Assembly (NCBI GenBank): GCA_965228045.1
Contig: OZ245789.1
Span: 2,852,001-2,916,000 of the forward strand
DNA: 64,000 nt
Source of the DNA: JANQEU01 sp965228045
GTDB lineage: Bacteria > Bacteroidota > Bacteroidia > Cytophagales > Cyclobacteriaceae
Direction: 5' to 3'
Shown here: in pieces, positions 8,061 to 17,087 of the stretch
Layout of the letters: every line of letters begins with the position of its first letter
Numbering within the stretch: position 1 is the stretch's first letter
Notes under the pieces: generated by a model
Told to the model about the DNA's origin: nothing
What the model saw: the letters and a program-made list of their open reading frames with translations, nothing else
The model's database searches: none
Made by a program: the position numbers and the translations under genes

Positions 8061-8966
8061 ATGAAATACGTTGCTCAGCCAGTTCTGAACCGTTCTATCG
8101 CATTGATATGTATGGTATTGATTACAGTCTCATGTGGTAAAAGTGGTTCTGAAAACAACGATTCGATCACATTCAATGAAGCCGACAAGCGAAAGGTGAT
8201 CGAGGACCTCACAAGGACCATCGCAGATCTTCCGGCACCCTCTCTTGTTCCAAACACCATTCAGCAAATCGGTGCGAGCTTTGATCATGGGTTGATCAGT
8301 GAGTTGCATGGAATGGATGACTACGTGCTGGATGAGGACAAGGCGGCACTAAACCTTGGGGTTTTTTCCACAGATATCGGGTACTTGCTCGCATATGATC
8401 AGGTCCAGGAATCCATAGAGCACATGGAAGCTTGCCGCAAGCTGTCAGAGGCGTTGGGTGTAACCACAGCCTTTGACGAAGAAACCATGAAAAAGTATGA
8501 GGAAGCCGTAGGAGACCATGAGGAGTTGATGGCCTTATTGAACGAAACGATTGTAGATGCGGAAGAGAGATTGAGCTCGAGTGACAGATTGTCAATGGCT
8601 GCTCTGGTGCTCACAGGCAGTTTCGTCGAAGGACTGTATCTATCCATGAGCGTGATAAAGGAATATCATACAGATGATATGGACGAGGACACCCGGGACA
8701 GGTATTTAAGACCACTATTTGACCTGGTCATGGATCAGGAAGAGCCTCTACTGGACATTATAGGATTGCTTGAGGATATTCCAAGTGACCCTGAAATAGC
8801 TGCGGTTTTGGCAGAATTAAAGATCCTGGAGTTGCTTTATACAGGTGATCTTAAACTTATTGAAGATGGTATGGCACAGGATGAAAACTTCGTCATTCAC
8901 CAATCCATGCTTCACGACATCAGCAATGAGGTACTAAGAATCAGGGAAAGCATTGTATCATTCTAA
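8061..8966 (+). CDS. Predicted lipoprotein, unknown function
   Basis: A 301-residue exported protein. The signal peptide ends in the lipobox VSC with Cys25 as the lipidated residue, followed by a short GKSGSENNDS linker. The rest is strongly helical and acidic, with runs such as EDLTRTIADLPAPSL, ALNLGVFSTDIGYLLAYDQ and MALLNETIVDAEERL. I know lipoproteins with this GVYxxDLxYxxxYxxxQ-type pattern as a recurrent uncharacterised family in Bacteroidota. It stands alone, with a promoter-like box upstream and a terminator downstream, so it is probably monocistronic. Function is not known to me. Confidence 0.85.
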   Translation: MKYVAQPVLNRSIALICMVLITVSCGKSGSENNDSITFNEADKRKVIEDLTRTIADLPAPSLVPNTIQQIGASFDHGLISELHGMDDYVLDEDKAALNLGVFSTDIGYLLAYDQVQESIEHMEACRKLSEALGVTTAFDEETMKKYEEAVGDHEELMALLNETIVDAEERLSSSDRLSMAALVLTGSFVEGLYLSMSVIKEYHTDDMDEDTRDRYLRPLFDLVMDQEEPLLDIIGLLEDIPSDPEIAAVLAELKILELLYTGDLKLIEDGMAQDENFVIHQSMLHDISNEVLRIRESIVSF

Positions 8967-8995
8967 AACTTTTTAACCTGCCAATCAACCAAATT

Positions 8996-9022
8996 AAGCA
9001 CTGTCCATTCAGTGCTTTTTTT
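8996..9022 (+). terminator. Rho-independent terminator after the 8061 lipoprotein
   Basis: AAGCACTG (8996-9003) pairs perfectly with CAGTGCTT (9010-9017) across a 6-base loop, followed by a T run. It lies 30 bases after the lipoprotein stop. Confidence 0.85.
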
Positions 9023-9126
9023 ATTTCAAATGACTTTCATAACCGAGAATAGCAGGAAGTTACATTTTGAGAGATTCAAGTCATGGAGGTTTTATATTTT
9101 TAACCACCTAATCCTATACCTATCCT

Positions 9127-12117
9127 ATGAGTGAAGAAATCCTGAAAGCCATCATCCAGCTCCTTGCCATCGTAGCTAAGGAGGACCAGGTCACCCTCGA
9201 GGAAAAAGCCTCGATCAAGAACTTCCTGGTGGAGAGTCTATCCAAGGACGATGCAGAAAGATATTTTAAATTCTTTGAGTCTCTGACGGAAGGAAATGAT
9301 GTAGATCACGAAAAGGATTACGATAAAGTCAATGAAGTCTGCGATCGGATCAATCTCGGTCAGACCAATCAGCAAAAAGTAGTGATCATACTGAAATTAA
9401 TGGAATTGATCGCTGCGGATGGCACCATCACAAAGAGAGAAACAGAGCTTCTCTATCACATCTCGGACAAACTAAAGATCCCAACTTCTACCACAGACCT
9501 GATCAAAGCATTCGTGATCTTTCAGGAAAGAAGTAAGATCATCTCCCCTAACATATTGATCGTCGATGATGGAAGTCATGACATACCGGAAAAATGTAAG
9601 CATATCGTGGTTGAGAGTCTCAGGGGATTCATTTTTATCCTGAGGATTGCAGAACTGGAAGTGTACTTCGCGAAATATGTGGGAACTGAAGTCAACACCA
9701 TCAATCAGGCTCCAATGCGGAGCAACCATGTGTATGTATTTCCGGTGGGAACTGTTCTCAAGACTGAAACGGGGCATCCGGTTTTTTACAGCGATGTACT
9801 GAGTAAGTTCCGCCTGGCTGAGGAATCTACTTCTTTGTCGTTCGTCGCCGAAAACATTTCCTTCAAATTCAAGAATGGCAACATAGGACTTCGCAACATC
9901 AGCGTCAAGGAAGAAGGTGGCCGTCTCATCGCACTTATGGGTGGCTCCGGCGCCGGTAAATCCACTTTACTCAATGTCCTCAATGGAAATGAAGCTCCAA
10001 GTGACGGGTCGGTTACCATCAACGGAGTCAACATTCACAAGGAGAAGAAGCAAATAGAAGGTGTAATTGGCTACATACCACAGGACGATTTATTGGTAGA
10101 GGAATTATCTGTGTATCAGAACCTGTACTTTGCTGCCAAGCTGTGCTTCAAGGATAAGTCCAATGATGACATCCAAAAGCTTTGCAACAAAACCCTGGAA
10201 TCTTTGGGACTCTATGAAGCCCGAAATCTAAGAGTAGGAAGTCCATTGGACAAATCCATTAGTGGAGGTCAGAGAAAGAGACTCAACATCGGCCTTGAAC
10301 TATTGAGAGAGCCTAGCGTATTATTTGTTGATGAACCCACCAGTGGTCTGTCCTCACGTGATTCGGAAAATATCATGGAATTACTTAAAGATCTCAGCCT
10401 TAAAGGCAAAATGATCTTTGTGGTGATCCATCAACCGTCAGAAGACATCTTCAAGATGTTCGACAAACTCATTTTACTGGATGTAGGAGGCTATCAGATC
10501 TATTATGGAAATCCGGTAGAAGCCATTACTTATTTCAAAGACATTGTAAATCTGGTCGACAGTCGTACATCAGCCAATCCGGAACAGATCTTCAACATCA
10601 TAGAGTCTAAAGTTGTCAATGAGTACGGCACTTTTACCAACAACCGTAAAACAACACCAGCTCAGTGGAGTGAGGAATTCCAAAAACGTATCGATATACC
10701 GGAGGTAGAGGGGAAATCTGATGTTCCGGAAAAAACCCTGGATATCCCGGGCAAGTTCAAGCAGCTGGCCATCTTCACGGCCAGAGATTTCAAAGCAAAG
10801 CTCAGCAACAAACAATACTTGTTGGTGAACTTCCTTGAAGCACCGGTGTTGGCTTTTATACTGGCATTTATAATCAGATACCTTCCGGAAGATGGAAGCG
10901 AATACATTTTCCGCAAAAACCTCAACATCCCGGTATTCTTCTTCATGAGCGTCATTGTTTCGCTTTTTATGGGATTGACTGTAAGTGCGGAAGAAATCAT
11001 TCGAGATCGAAAAATACTCAAAAGAGAGTCATTTTTAAATCTCAGTCGCCTTAGTTACCTGGGCTCCAAGGTCATCATTCTGTTCGGCATATCTGCCATT
11101 CAAACCATAACCTACGTCCTCATAGCCAATTCAATACTTGAAATCAAAGGCTTTACGATCACCTCATGGTTGATCCTGTTCAGTGTTTCATGTTTTGCCA
11201 ATGTACTGGGATTGAATGTTTCGTCCGCTTTCAAGTCGGCGGTCACGGTTTATGTTTTGATCCCATTGTTGATCATTCCACAGCTTATCCTGAGTGGTGT
11301 AGTCGTCAATTTTGACAAGTTAAATCCTGTGATTACCACTGAGGACAAAGTGCCATTTATAGGTGAGATAATGGCATCGAGATGGGCGTACGAGGCTTTT
11401 GCTGTAGCTCAATTCAAGGAAAATGCCTATTTCAAAAATATGTATGACCATGAAAAGATCATCGCACAATCTGAGTATAAAAATGTCTATTTCATTCCGA
11501 GACTGGAATCTGAGCTGGACTTTGCACGAACATATCTCGATGATGCATCTCGCAGCGAAGAAGTAGCATATAAGCTGGGGACGGTTAGAAATGAACTTAA
11601 CAAGGAACTATCCAAAGTCGGAAAAGACAAATTTCCTCAGGTAGAAGAGCTTAATCCTGATGAACTGACCGATGAATTGATCACTCAGGCCAAAGAGTTT
11701 CTGCAAAAATTGCAGTCCTTTTACAATTTACGCGCCAACAGGGCCAATCAGGCCAAAGCTGAGCTGATCAGCTTGTATTCCAAGCAAATTGGCAGAGATG
11801 AGCTCATCGATTTGCGAAATGACTACGAGAATGAAGCCATTTATACAGTGGTAAGAAATACCGCTACCGAGCATCGTATTCTCGAGCATAAGCAGGAATT
11901 GATTCAGAAAATCTACCCGATTTACCTTGAACCGGAGTTCCCGGACCATGCCTTGGATTTTAGGGCACAGTTCTACACTCCTGTGAAGTACTTTATGGGA
12001 AGTCTGGTCAATACCAAAGTGTTCAATATTCTGGTCATCTGGAGCATGTCCATTTTCTTATTGATTGCGTTATACTTTGACTGGCTCAAAAAGATCATAT
12101 CCGGATTTTCTTCCTGA
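9127..12117 (+). CDS. TerB-like domain/ABC ATPase/ABC-2 permease fusion (ABCG-type)
   Basis: A 996-residue half-transporter. Residues about 1-145 form two helical repeats of the TerB (tellurite-resistance B) type, with LAIVAKEDQVTLEEK and LIAADGTITKRETELLYHI. A short beta-rich linker domain follows (about 150-245). The ATPase has Walker A GGSGAGKST (about 271-279), signature SGGQRKRLN (about 379) and Walker B VLFVDEPTSGL (about 397-407). Membrane helices start near 565, with clusters at about 610-630, 650-690 and 690-725. A soluble insert of about 200 residues (roughly 755-955) lies before the last helix (about 960-985), matching the ABCG layout with an enlarged loop. The substrate is unknown. 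A YdcF-like gene begins 3 bases after the stop, so the two are probably one operon. Confidence 0.9.
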   Translation: MSEEILKAIIQLLAIVAKEDQVTLEEKASIKNFLVESLSKDDAERYFKFFESLTEGNDVDHEKDYDKVNEVCDRINLGQTNQQKVVIILKLMELIAADGTITKRETELLYHISDKLKIPTSTTDLIKAFVIFQERSKIISPNILIVDDGSHDIPEKCKHIVVESLRGFIFILRIAELEVYFAKYVGTEVNTINQAPMRSNHVYVFPVGTVLKTETGHPVFYSDVLSKFRLAEESTSLSFVAENISFKFKNGNIGLRNISVKEEGGRLIALMGGSGAGKSTLLNVLNGNEAPSDGSVTINGVNIHKEKKQIEGVIGYIPQDDLLVEELSVYQNLYFAAKLCFKDKSNDDIQKLCNKTLESLGLYEARNLRVGSPLDKSISGGQRKRLNIGLELLREPSVLFVDEPTSGLSSRDSENIMELLKDLSLKGKMIFVVIHQPSEDIFKMFDKLILLDVGGYQIYYGNPVEAITYFKDIVNLVDSRTSANPEQIFNIIESKVVNEYGTFTNNRKTTPAQWSEEFQKRIDIPEVEGKSDVPEKTLDIPGKFKQLAIFTARDFKAKLSNKQYLLVNFLEAPVLAFILAFIIRYLPEDGSEYIFRKNLNIPVFFFMSVIVSLFMGLTVSAEEIIRDRKILKRESFLNLSRLSYLGSKVIILFGISAIQTITYVLIANSILEIKGFTITSWLILFSVSCFANVLGLNVSSAFKSAVTVYVLIPLLIIPQLILSGVVVNFDKLNPVITTEDKVPFIGEIMASRWAYEAFAVAQFKENAYFKNMYDHEKIIAQSEYKNVYFIPRLESELDFARTYLDDASRSEEVAYKLGTVRNELNKELSKVGKDKFPQVEELNPDELTDELITQAKEFLQKLQSFYNLRANRANQAKAELISLYSKQIGRDELIDLRNDYENEAIYTVVRNTATEHRILEHKQELIQKIYPIYLEPEFPDHALDFRAQFYTPVKYFMGSLVNTKVFNILVIWSMSIFLLIALYFDWLKKIISGFSS

Positions 12118-12120
12118 CGC

Positions 12121-12870
12121 ATGTTTTTTATTCTTTCCAAACTCCTGGGTCTTCTTTTGAATCCGCTTTTATGGATTCTTACGCCGATTGTTCTGTCAGT
12201 ATTTATTCGAAAATACAGAGTGAGATTGATTTACCTGTCGATAGGTCTGTTCCTTTTTCTGAGCAATAGTCTTCCTGCAAACCTCGTGATGAGGTGGCTG
12301 GAAACTCCCCGACAAGAACTTCCCCCGGGAAAAAATATTGGGATAATGCTTACAGGCGTGGTTGAACATCTGATACAAATTGAGGACCAGGTTTCGTTTT
12401 CCGAAGGTGCCGATAGATATGTCGAAACCATTTCACTTCTCCAGCAGGGCAAAATCGATCGGATCATAATTGTGGGTGGTTCCGGATCAATACTTGATCA
12501 GGAGTTTTCGGAGTCTGAAAAATTATTGGAGCTAGCAATGAAAATGGGGATTCCTGACTCGCTTATATCCATTGAACCTGACAGTCGCAATACACATGAA
12601 AACGCCGAATTGGGTGTTCGGATTTTAAAGAATAGCTTTCCTGATTATAACCCCGTGCTCATCACATCATCCTTTCATATGAAGAGATCCATTCTGTGTT
12701 TTAAAAAAGAAGGAATGGAAGTAGATCCCTACCCTGTGGATTTCAGGAGCACTCTGAATATTTTTGATTACAACCTTCTTTTTCCGGATATTGGTGCCAT
12801 AGAAAAGTGGCAGATTGTCACCAAAGAGCTTGTGGGTTTGATATTTTACCGATTGGCGGGATATATATAA
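12121..12870 (+). CDS. YdcF/ElyC-like DUF218 membrane protein
   Basis: A 249-residue protein with two N-terminal membrane helices (about 4-25 and 32-50) and a DUF218 domain. Visible family motifs are GIMLTGVVEHL, IIIVGGSGS, ESEKLLELAMKMGIP, the signature DSRNTHENA (about 155-163) and LITSSFHMKRS. DUF218 proteins such as SanA and ElyC are linked to envelope integrity or lipid-linked precursor handling in Enterobacteria; the biochemical role is not settled. It follows the ABC fusion gene by 3 bases, which suggests a shared envelope role. The ATG at 12121 is the first in frame and gives the full first helix. Confidence 0.9.
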   Translation: MFFILSKLLGLLLNPLLWILTPIVLSVFIRKYRVRLIYLSIGLFLFLSNSLPANLVMRWLETPRQELPPGKNIGIMLTGVVEHLIQIEDQVSFSEGADRYVETISLLQQGKIDRIIIVGGSGSILDQEFSESEKLLELAMKMGIPDSLISIEPDSRNTHENAELGVRILKNSFPDYNPVLITSSFHMKRSILCFKKEGMEVDPYPVDFRSTLNIFDYNLLFPDIGAIEKWQIVTKELVGLIFYRLAGYI

Positions 12871-12893
12871 AAAAAGCCGGTAAAACCGGCTTT
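12867..12893 (-). terminator. Terminator of the Lys/Ala-rich protein gene
   Basis: AAAGCCGG and CCGGCTTT form a perfect 8-bp stem around a 5-base loop. On the minus strand a run of seven T follows, so it terminates the 12917 gene. On the plus strand, where it would end ydcF transcription, the T run is only three long. Confidence 0.82.
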
Positions 12894-12916
12894 CATGATA
12901 TCATTCGAACAAACTA

Positions 12917-13294
12917 TTACTTTTCGTCCTTCTTGGACTCAGTCTTTTTGGCGGCAGGTTTCTTCGTAGCAGACTTCTTCGCTGCTGGTTTCTTAGCCTT
13001 CTTCTCTTCGGACTTAGCAGCTGTTTCTTTTTTAGGTGCAGCTTTCTTAGTTTCTTTCTTCGGTGCTGCTTCCTTTACTTCGGCTTTGGCCTCCGCTTTC
13101 TCCATTTTAGGGGCTTCGGTTTTAGGAGTTTCAGTTTTCGGTGCCTTCTTTGGCTTTTCAAATTCAGCTTTGATCCCTTCAATGTCCACGTTTTTGATCA
13201 CGGGTTTTGAAGACATTTGCTTAATGGATTTTACTCTCCTTTTGGCAACAGCCTTATTTTTTCTTCCTTTACGCTCTAATCTAGTGACCGCCAT
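12917..13294 (-). CDS. Lys/Ala-rich protein with histone-H1-like tail
   Basis: A 125-residue very basic protein. Residues 1-45 (MAVTRLERKGRKNKAVAKRR, then VKSIKQMSSKPVIKNVDIEGIK) form a conserved-looking head. The rest is a low-complexity tail of K, A, P, E and T with repeated KKAAPKKE, KKPAAKK and PKTE units, like histone H1 tails and bacterial H1-like DNA-binding proteins. I recall this head with variable tails in Cytophagales genomes. Binding to nucleic acid is inferred from charge only. The gene has its own terminator, and hisS diverges 75 bases away. The plus-strand frame across it (12807-13310) is a low-complexity shadow. Confidence 0.85.
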   Translation of the reverse strand: MAVTRLERKGRKNKAVAKRRVKSIKQMSSKPVIKNVDIEGIKAEFEKPKKAPKTETPKTEAPKMEKAEAKAEVKEAAPKKETKKAAPKKETAAKSEEKKAKKPAAKKSATKKPAAKKTESKKDEK

Positions 13295-13369
13295 TCGTTC
13301 TTACATTTAGTTAAATGAAGCCGCAAAATTATGGGATTATTTAGCTTTGTCCAAAATTTAATTTCATAA

Positions 13370-14725
13370 GTGCAAAAACCTTCGCTACCAAAAGGAACCC
13401 GGGATTTCGGTCCGGAACAATCCGCCAAAAGAAAATACATCATCGATACGATCGAAGCCAATTACCAGCTATTTGGTTTCCAAAAGATCGAAACCCCTGC
13501 CATGGAAAACCTGTCCGTACTCACCGGTAAGTATGGAGAAGAAGGTGATCAATTGCTTTTCAAGGTGCTAAACAGTGGGGATTTCCTTTCGAAAACCTCA
13601 GCTTCCGATTATGAAGAAGGCAGCTGGCAACTACTACCAAAAATCGCAGAAAAGGGACTGAGATATGACCTGACAGTGCCTTTTGCCCGCTATGTAGTTA
13701 TGAATCAGCACAACCTGAGCTTTCCTTTTAAGAGATACCAGGTACAGCCGGTATGGCGGGCAGACAGACCTCAAAAAGGCCGATATCGTGAGTTTTACCA
13801 ATGCGATGCAGATATTATAGGTTCAAGAGATGTCTGGAACGAGGCGGAATTGACCTATCTTATCAAAAAAGTATTTAGTGATCTCCGACTTGAAGATTAT
13901 GTCATCAAGCTCAACCATAGGGAGATCCTGTATGGATTTGTTAAACTTTGCGGAGTCGAACACAAAACCACAGAGTTTTGTGTGATCCTGGACAAACTGG
14001 ATAAGATTGGGCTTGAAAATGTCAAAGCACAATTGCTGGAGCTTGGGGTCAATGACGAGATCCAGTCCATTCTCGAAATCATAGTAAACAAACAAGGATT
14101 CACTTCTCAACTGGAAACACTCCGAAATATGTTTAGCTCGGAACATCCTGCGATCCGGGACCTGGAGCAGTTTATCTCCTTTTTTCCTGAGGTGGATGAC
14201 CTGAATAAAGTTGAACTAGATCCGGGATTGGCTCGGGGGCTCTCCTACTACACTGGCTTCATCTATGAAGTGAAACCTACTTCTGTTGAAATGGGAAGTA
14301 TTGTCGGAGGTGGTCGATACGATGATCTCACCGGGATATTTGGTTTGCCCAATGTGTCAGGCGTTGGAATCTCTTTTGGATTGGATCGCATTTATGATGT
14401 GCTGGAGGAGCTTTCGCTTTTTCCGGATGAAAAGATCTCGGGACCGTTGGTTTTATTGACGCATTTCGATGAGAAGTCCAGGACCAGATGCATCGCGATT
14501 CTACATGAACTGAGGAAAAATGGAATCAAAGCAGATGTCTACCCTGAAGTGGTAAAATTGAAAAAGCAGTTAAACCACGCTAATAAACTTGAAATTCCTT
14601 TTGTCATCACCATCGGAGATCAGGAATTAGAGTCCGAAAACTATCCGCTGAAGAACATGGGATCAGGTGAAGTCAATTCACTTGGCATCAAGGAGATAAT
14701 TGATCATCTGACTAAACAAAAATGA
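13370..14725 (+). CDS. hisS: Histidine-tRNA ligase
   Basis: Class II aminoacyl-tRNA synthetase of 451 residues, charging tRNA-His. The N-terminus has the usual PKGTRDF. Motif 2 contains QVQPVWRADRPQKGRYREFY, the histidine-specific segment is GLARGLSYYTGFIYEV (about 287-302), GGGRYDDL follows, and motif 3 is GVGISFGLDRI. The C-terminal anticodon-binding domain covers about 360-451. The start is GTG at 13370, which gives MQKPSLPKGTRDF and matches the normal family N-terminus; no ATG is available. The gene is divergent from the Lys/Ala-rich protein and followed by a long hairpin. Confidence 0.97.
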   Translation: MQKPSLPKGTRDFGPEQSAKRKYIIDTIEANYQLFGFQKIETPAMENLSVLTGKYGEEGDQLLFKVLNSGDFLSKTSASDYEEGSWQLLPKIAEKGLRYDLTVPFARYVVMNQHNLSFPFKRYQVQPVWRADRPQKGRYREFYQCDADIIGSRDVWNEAELTYLIKKVFSDLRLEDYVIKLNHREILYGFVKLCGVEHKTTEFCVILDKLDKIGLENVKAQLLELGVNDEIQSILEIIVNKQGFTSQLETLRNMFSSEHPAIRDLEQFISFFPEVDDLNKVELDPGLARGLSYYTGFIYEVKPTSVEMGSIVGGGRYDDLTGIFGLPNVSGVGISFGLDRIYDVLEELSLFPDEKISGPLVLLTHFDEKSRTRCIAILHELRKNGIKADVYPEVVKLKKQLNHANKLEIPFVITIGDQELESENYPLKNMGSGEVNSLGIKEIIDHLTKQK

Positions 14726-14754
14726 ATCAGGTACGCTGTCGTGCCTGATTCATT
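14717..14754. terminator. Bidirectional hairpin between hisS and the convergent coiled-coil gene
   Basis: AATGAATCAGGTACG (14721-14735) pairs with CGTGCCTGATTCATT (14740-14754), a 15-bp stem with one wobble and a 4-base loop. The stem overlaps the hisS stop. The plus strand has no T run after it. The minus strand has five T, so termination is better supported for the convergent gene ending at 14790. Confidence 0.65.
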
Positions 14755-14789
14755 GGTCAAAATTGATCTCTAAACTCCTTCTCCCCAGT

Positions 14790-15644
14790 CTATTTTTCCA
14801 GTCTTACCTGGGCATTGCCTACCAGGATATTGTTTTCGAATACCTGGATCGCATAAATTCCACGCTTCATCGGTTGTTCGGGAGTGAATTTCAATTCAAT
14901 TCTTTTTTGCAGACGTTGAATGTCCGGGTCTGAATTTGACGCATACAATGCGCTGGCAATATCATGAGACGTCATGACAATTTTTCCTTTTAAATCCGCA
15001 CCACTTTGTTCCTTTACCACCAGATTGTAACTTGCCAATTCCTTAGCTGGAGTATCAAAGCTGACAATCATTTTACCTGTTTTCTTGGCTCTTACCGTCA
15101 GCTTGTCGTTTTTCTTTAATGTTTCTAATCGGTAATTATCGGCCAAAACATTCTTTTCCTGACCCAACTCCGGGTTCTGAATTGCGCTTAATTCATCGCG
15201 GAGATTAGCGACAAGCAGATCAGATTGCTTTAGTTTTTCAACCAAAGTCGCATTTTCAGTGGTCAATTCGCTCATTTTCTTATCCAGATCAGCTCTAAGC
15301 TTTTTAAGGTTGCTTGTTTCATCACGAAGTTTCCTTTCGTTAGACTGCTGAATAGATAATGTAGCGAGAGCCTGCTCTTTCTTTGCCAACTTGTCTTTCA
15401 TTTCTGTCAGATACTTATCAAGTTCTGCATTCTTGCCTTGATAGGAAGCAAGTTTTTGTTTAAAATCCTTGATTTCTTTTTCCAACTGCAATTTTTCAGA
15501 AAGACGCTGTTCATTTGCTAGCCGTTCCTTTGAAAGACTCTTTGATAAAGCTTCCTTTTCTTTGTCATGTCTAATAACAACTACGATCGTCAGCAATATC
15601 AATGCTGACAAAAGCATCAATCCGGTTTTAATTCCAATTTTCAT
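14790..15644 (-). CDS. Membrane-anchored coiled-coil protein, unknown function
   Basis: A 284-residue protein with one N-terminal membrane helix (about 7-24, GLMLLSALILLTIVVVI) and a long coiled coil from about 27 to 155, rich in E, K, L and Q. A small C-terminal domain (about 165-284) has beta strands such as TGKMIVSFDTP, YNLVVKE and RGIYAIQVFENNILVG. The helix has no cleavage site, so it is probably an inner-membrane anchor with a periplasmic coiled coil. The coding strand is the same as the two-component system upstream, with 75 bases between, so it could be a downstream member of that operon. No named family recognised. Confidence 0.82.
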   Translation of the reverse strand: MKIGIKTGLMLLSALILLTIVVVIRHDKEKEALSKSLSKERLANEQRLSEKLQLEKEIKDFKQKLASYQGKNAELDKYLTEMKDKLAKKEQALATLSIQQSNERKLRDETSNLKKLRADLDKKMSELTTENATLVEKLKQSDLLVANLRDELSAIQNPELGQEKNVLADNYRLETLKKNDKLTVRAKKTGKMIVSFDTPAKELASYNLVVKEQSGADLKGKIVMTSHDIASALYASNSDPDIQRLQKRIELKFTPEQPMKRGIYAIQVFENNILVGNAQVRLEK

Positions 15645-15719
15645 ATAATTGAGAGTTTAAATTTGATGGATTGAACGAGATGGAAATTAAATTCAGCTTA
15701 AAAGCAGATTAAAATGCGA

Positions 15720-17087
15720 TTAAAAATGATGAGGAAACACGAACTGAAAAGTAGTACCTCCAAGTGATGAGCTCTTTATTTCTATAGTGGCCGAATGCAT
15801 ATCCAGGACTTCCTTGACAATCGCCATGCCAATACCGTGTCCTTTAGTGCCTGTAGCTCTTTTTGTTCTGTAGAAAGGTTCAAATATTTTTTTATAATCT
15901 GATGGATCAATGCCAGATCCTCTGTCGGAAATATCGATTTGGATCTTTGCTGAGTCCGCATATAAATCAATTTCCACAGGCATATTGCCTGAAAACTTTA
16001 CAGCATTATCGATAACATTAGTGAAAGCCAGAATCAATAATTCTTCATGGCCGTTTACCAAAAGAAATTTCTCGTCATCGGGAATAGTATTGTAGTTTAA
16101 AGAAACCTTGCTTTTTGGTCTGTCTCGTTTCAACTGCCGCAAGGAGGACATCAGTAATTCATCGATTCTATATGGTGTAAACACTGGTTTCGTTCTGTTG
16201 GATTGAAACTGAAACAGATTTAGAAGACCATCAGTAAGCAGCCTCAATTCCATTAACTCTTCCTTTATTCCCCGCAATACACTTTCATGACCATCCTGAG
16301 TCGCTACGTTCATCAATGCGATGTCAATCTGAGTAAGTAGCTTCGTCAAAGGAGTCCTTAACTCATGTGATGCGTATGAAACGAACCCCTTTTGAGTTAT
16401 AAATGACTTTTCCAATCGATCCAGCATGCTATTAAATGTTTGCGATAGCTGGGTTATCTCATCACTTATTTTACCTACTGGAAGCCTTTTATCAAGATTT
16501 CGGGCAGTAATTTCTGTCATCTCAGATATTATTTCTGAAAAAGGTTTAAATGCCTGTTTTATATAAATCCATCCAATCAAATACACCAATAAACTAGCAG
16601 TGACGAATATTGAAATCAATATCCATTTTAGAAAGTTCAGTTTATTGAGTCCATAGACGTCTTTGGCATACGCCAATACCACAAAGCGGTCGTAAACACC
16701 GGAGTAAAGCACACCCACTCCTTCTTTATCTGAAATGGAAAAAGTGATTTGATGCTCAAGCCTGATTCTATTCAAAAGGCTTTTATCTATTGAAGCAAGG
16801 TCCCGAGAAGGATTTCCATAGATCAGATTATCCTCAAAGTCAACTACATATACCTGCTCCTGTGGAAGAGATGCTGTATTCTGATCGATAATAGACAGCA
16901 GATTCTCATCAATTTCCTCGACATCTACCAATAGTTTTGCGGTATTAGTAGCTTTCTGTAATAGCCTCTCCTGGAATTGATCTATTCGATAGCCTAACGA
17001 CAGATAATAAATAAGAAGAAAGGAAACGGCATTTAGTCCCACTATGATTAAGACTAATATTAGCAGAAGTCTGGTCTTAATCTTCAT
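15720..17087 (-). CDS. Sensor histidine kinase
   Basis: A 455-residue membrane sensor kinase. Helix 1 is about 7-30, an extracytoplasmic sensor region about 31-150 with no recognised fold, helix 2 about 152-172, and HAMP about 173-225. The HisKA site is SHELRTPLTKL with phospho-His near 241. The ATPase domain has the N box NVIDNAVKFS, the G1 box DRGSGID and the G2 box GTKGHGIGMAI. The gene overlaps the end of the response-regulator gene by 11 bases, so the pair is translationally coupled. The layout resembles CusS/ArlS-type sensors paired with OmpR regulators. The stimulus is unknown and no obvious target gene adjoins except possibly the coiled-coil protein. Confidence 0.95.
   Translation of the reverse strand: MKIKTRLLLILVLIIVGLNAVSFLLIYYLSLGYRIDQFQERLLQKATNTAKLLVDVEEIDENLLSIIDQNTASLPQEQVYVVDFEDNLIYGNPSRDLASIDKSLLNRIRLEHQITFSISDKEGVGVLYSGVYDRFVVLAYAKDVYGLNKLNFLKWILISIFVTASLLVYLIGWIYIKQAFKPFSEIISEMTEITARNLDKRLPVGKISDEITQLSQTFNSMLDRLEKSFITQKGFVSYASHELRTPLTKLLTQIDIALMNVATQDGHESVLRGIKEELMELRLLTDGLLNLFQFQSNRTKPVFTPYRIDELLMSSLRQLKRDRPKSKVSLNYNTIPDDEKFLLVNGHEELLILAFTNVIDNAVKFSGNMPVEIDLYADSAKIQIDISDRGSGIDPSDYKKIFEPFYRTKRATGTKGHGIGMAIVKEVLDMHSATIEIKSSSLGGTTFQFVFPHHF

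Noticed and set aside
12807..13310. Plus-strand 167-residue frame across the Lys/Ala-rich gene
   Set aside because: It is the antisense of Lys/Ala codons, giving Phe/Leu/Ala runs, and overlaps ydcF; no start signal or family.
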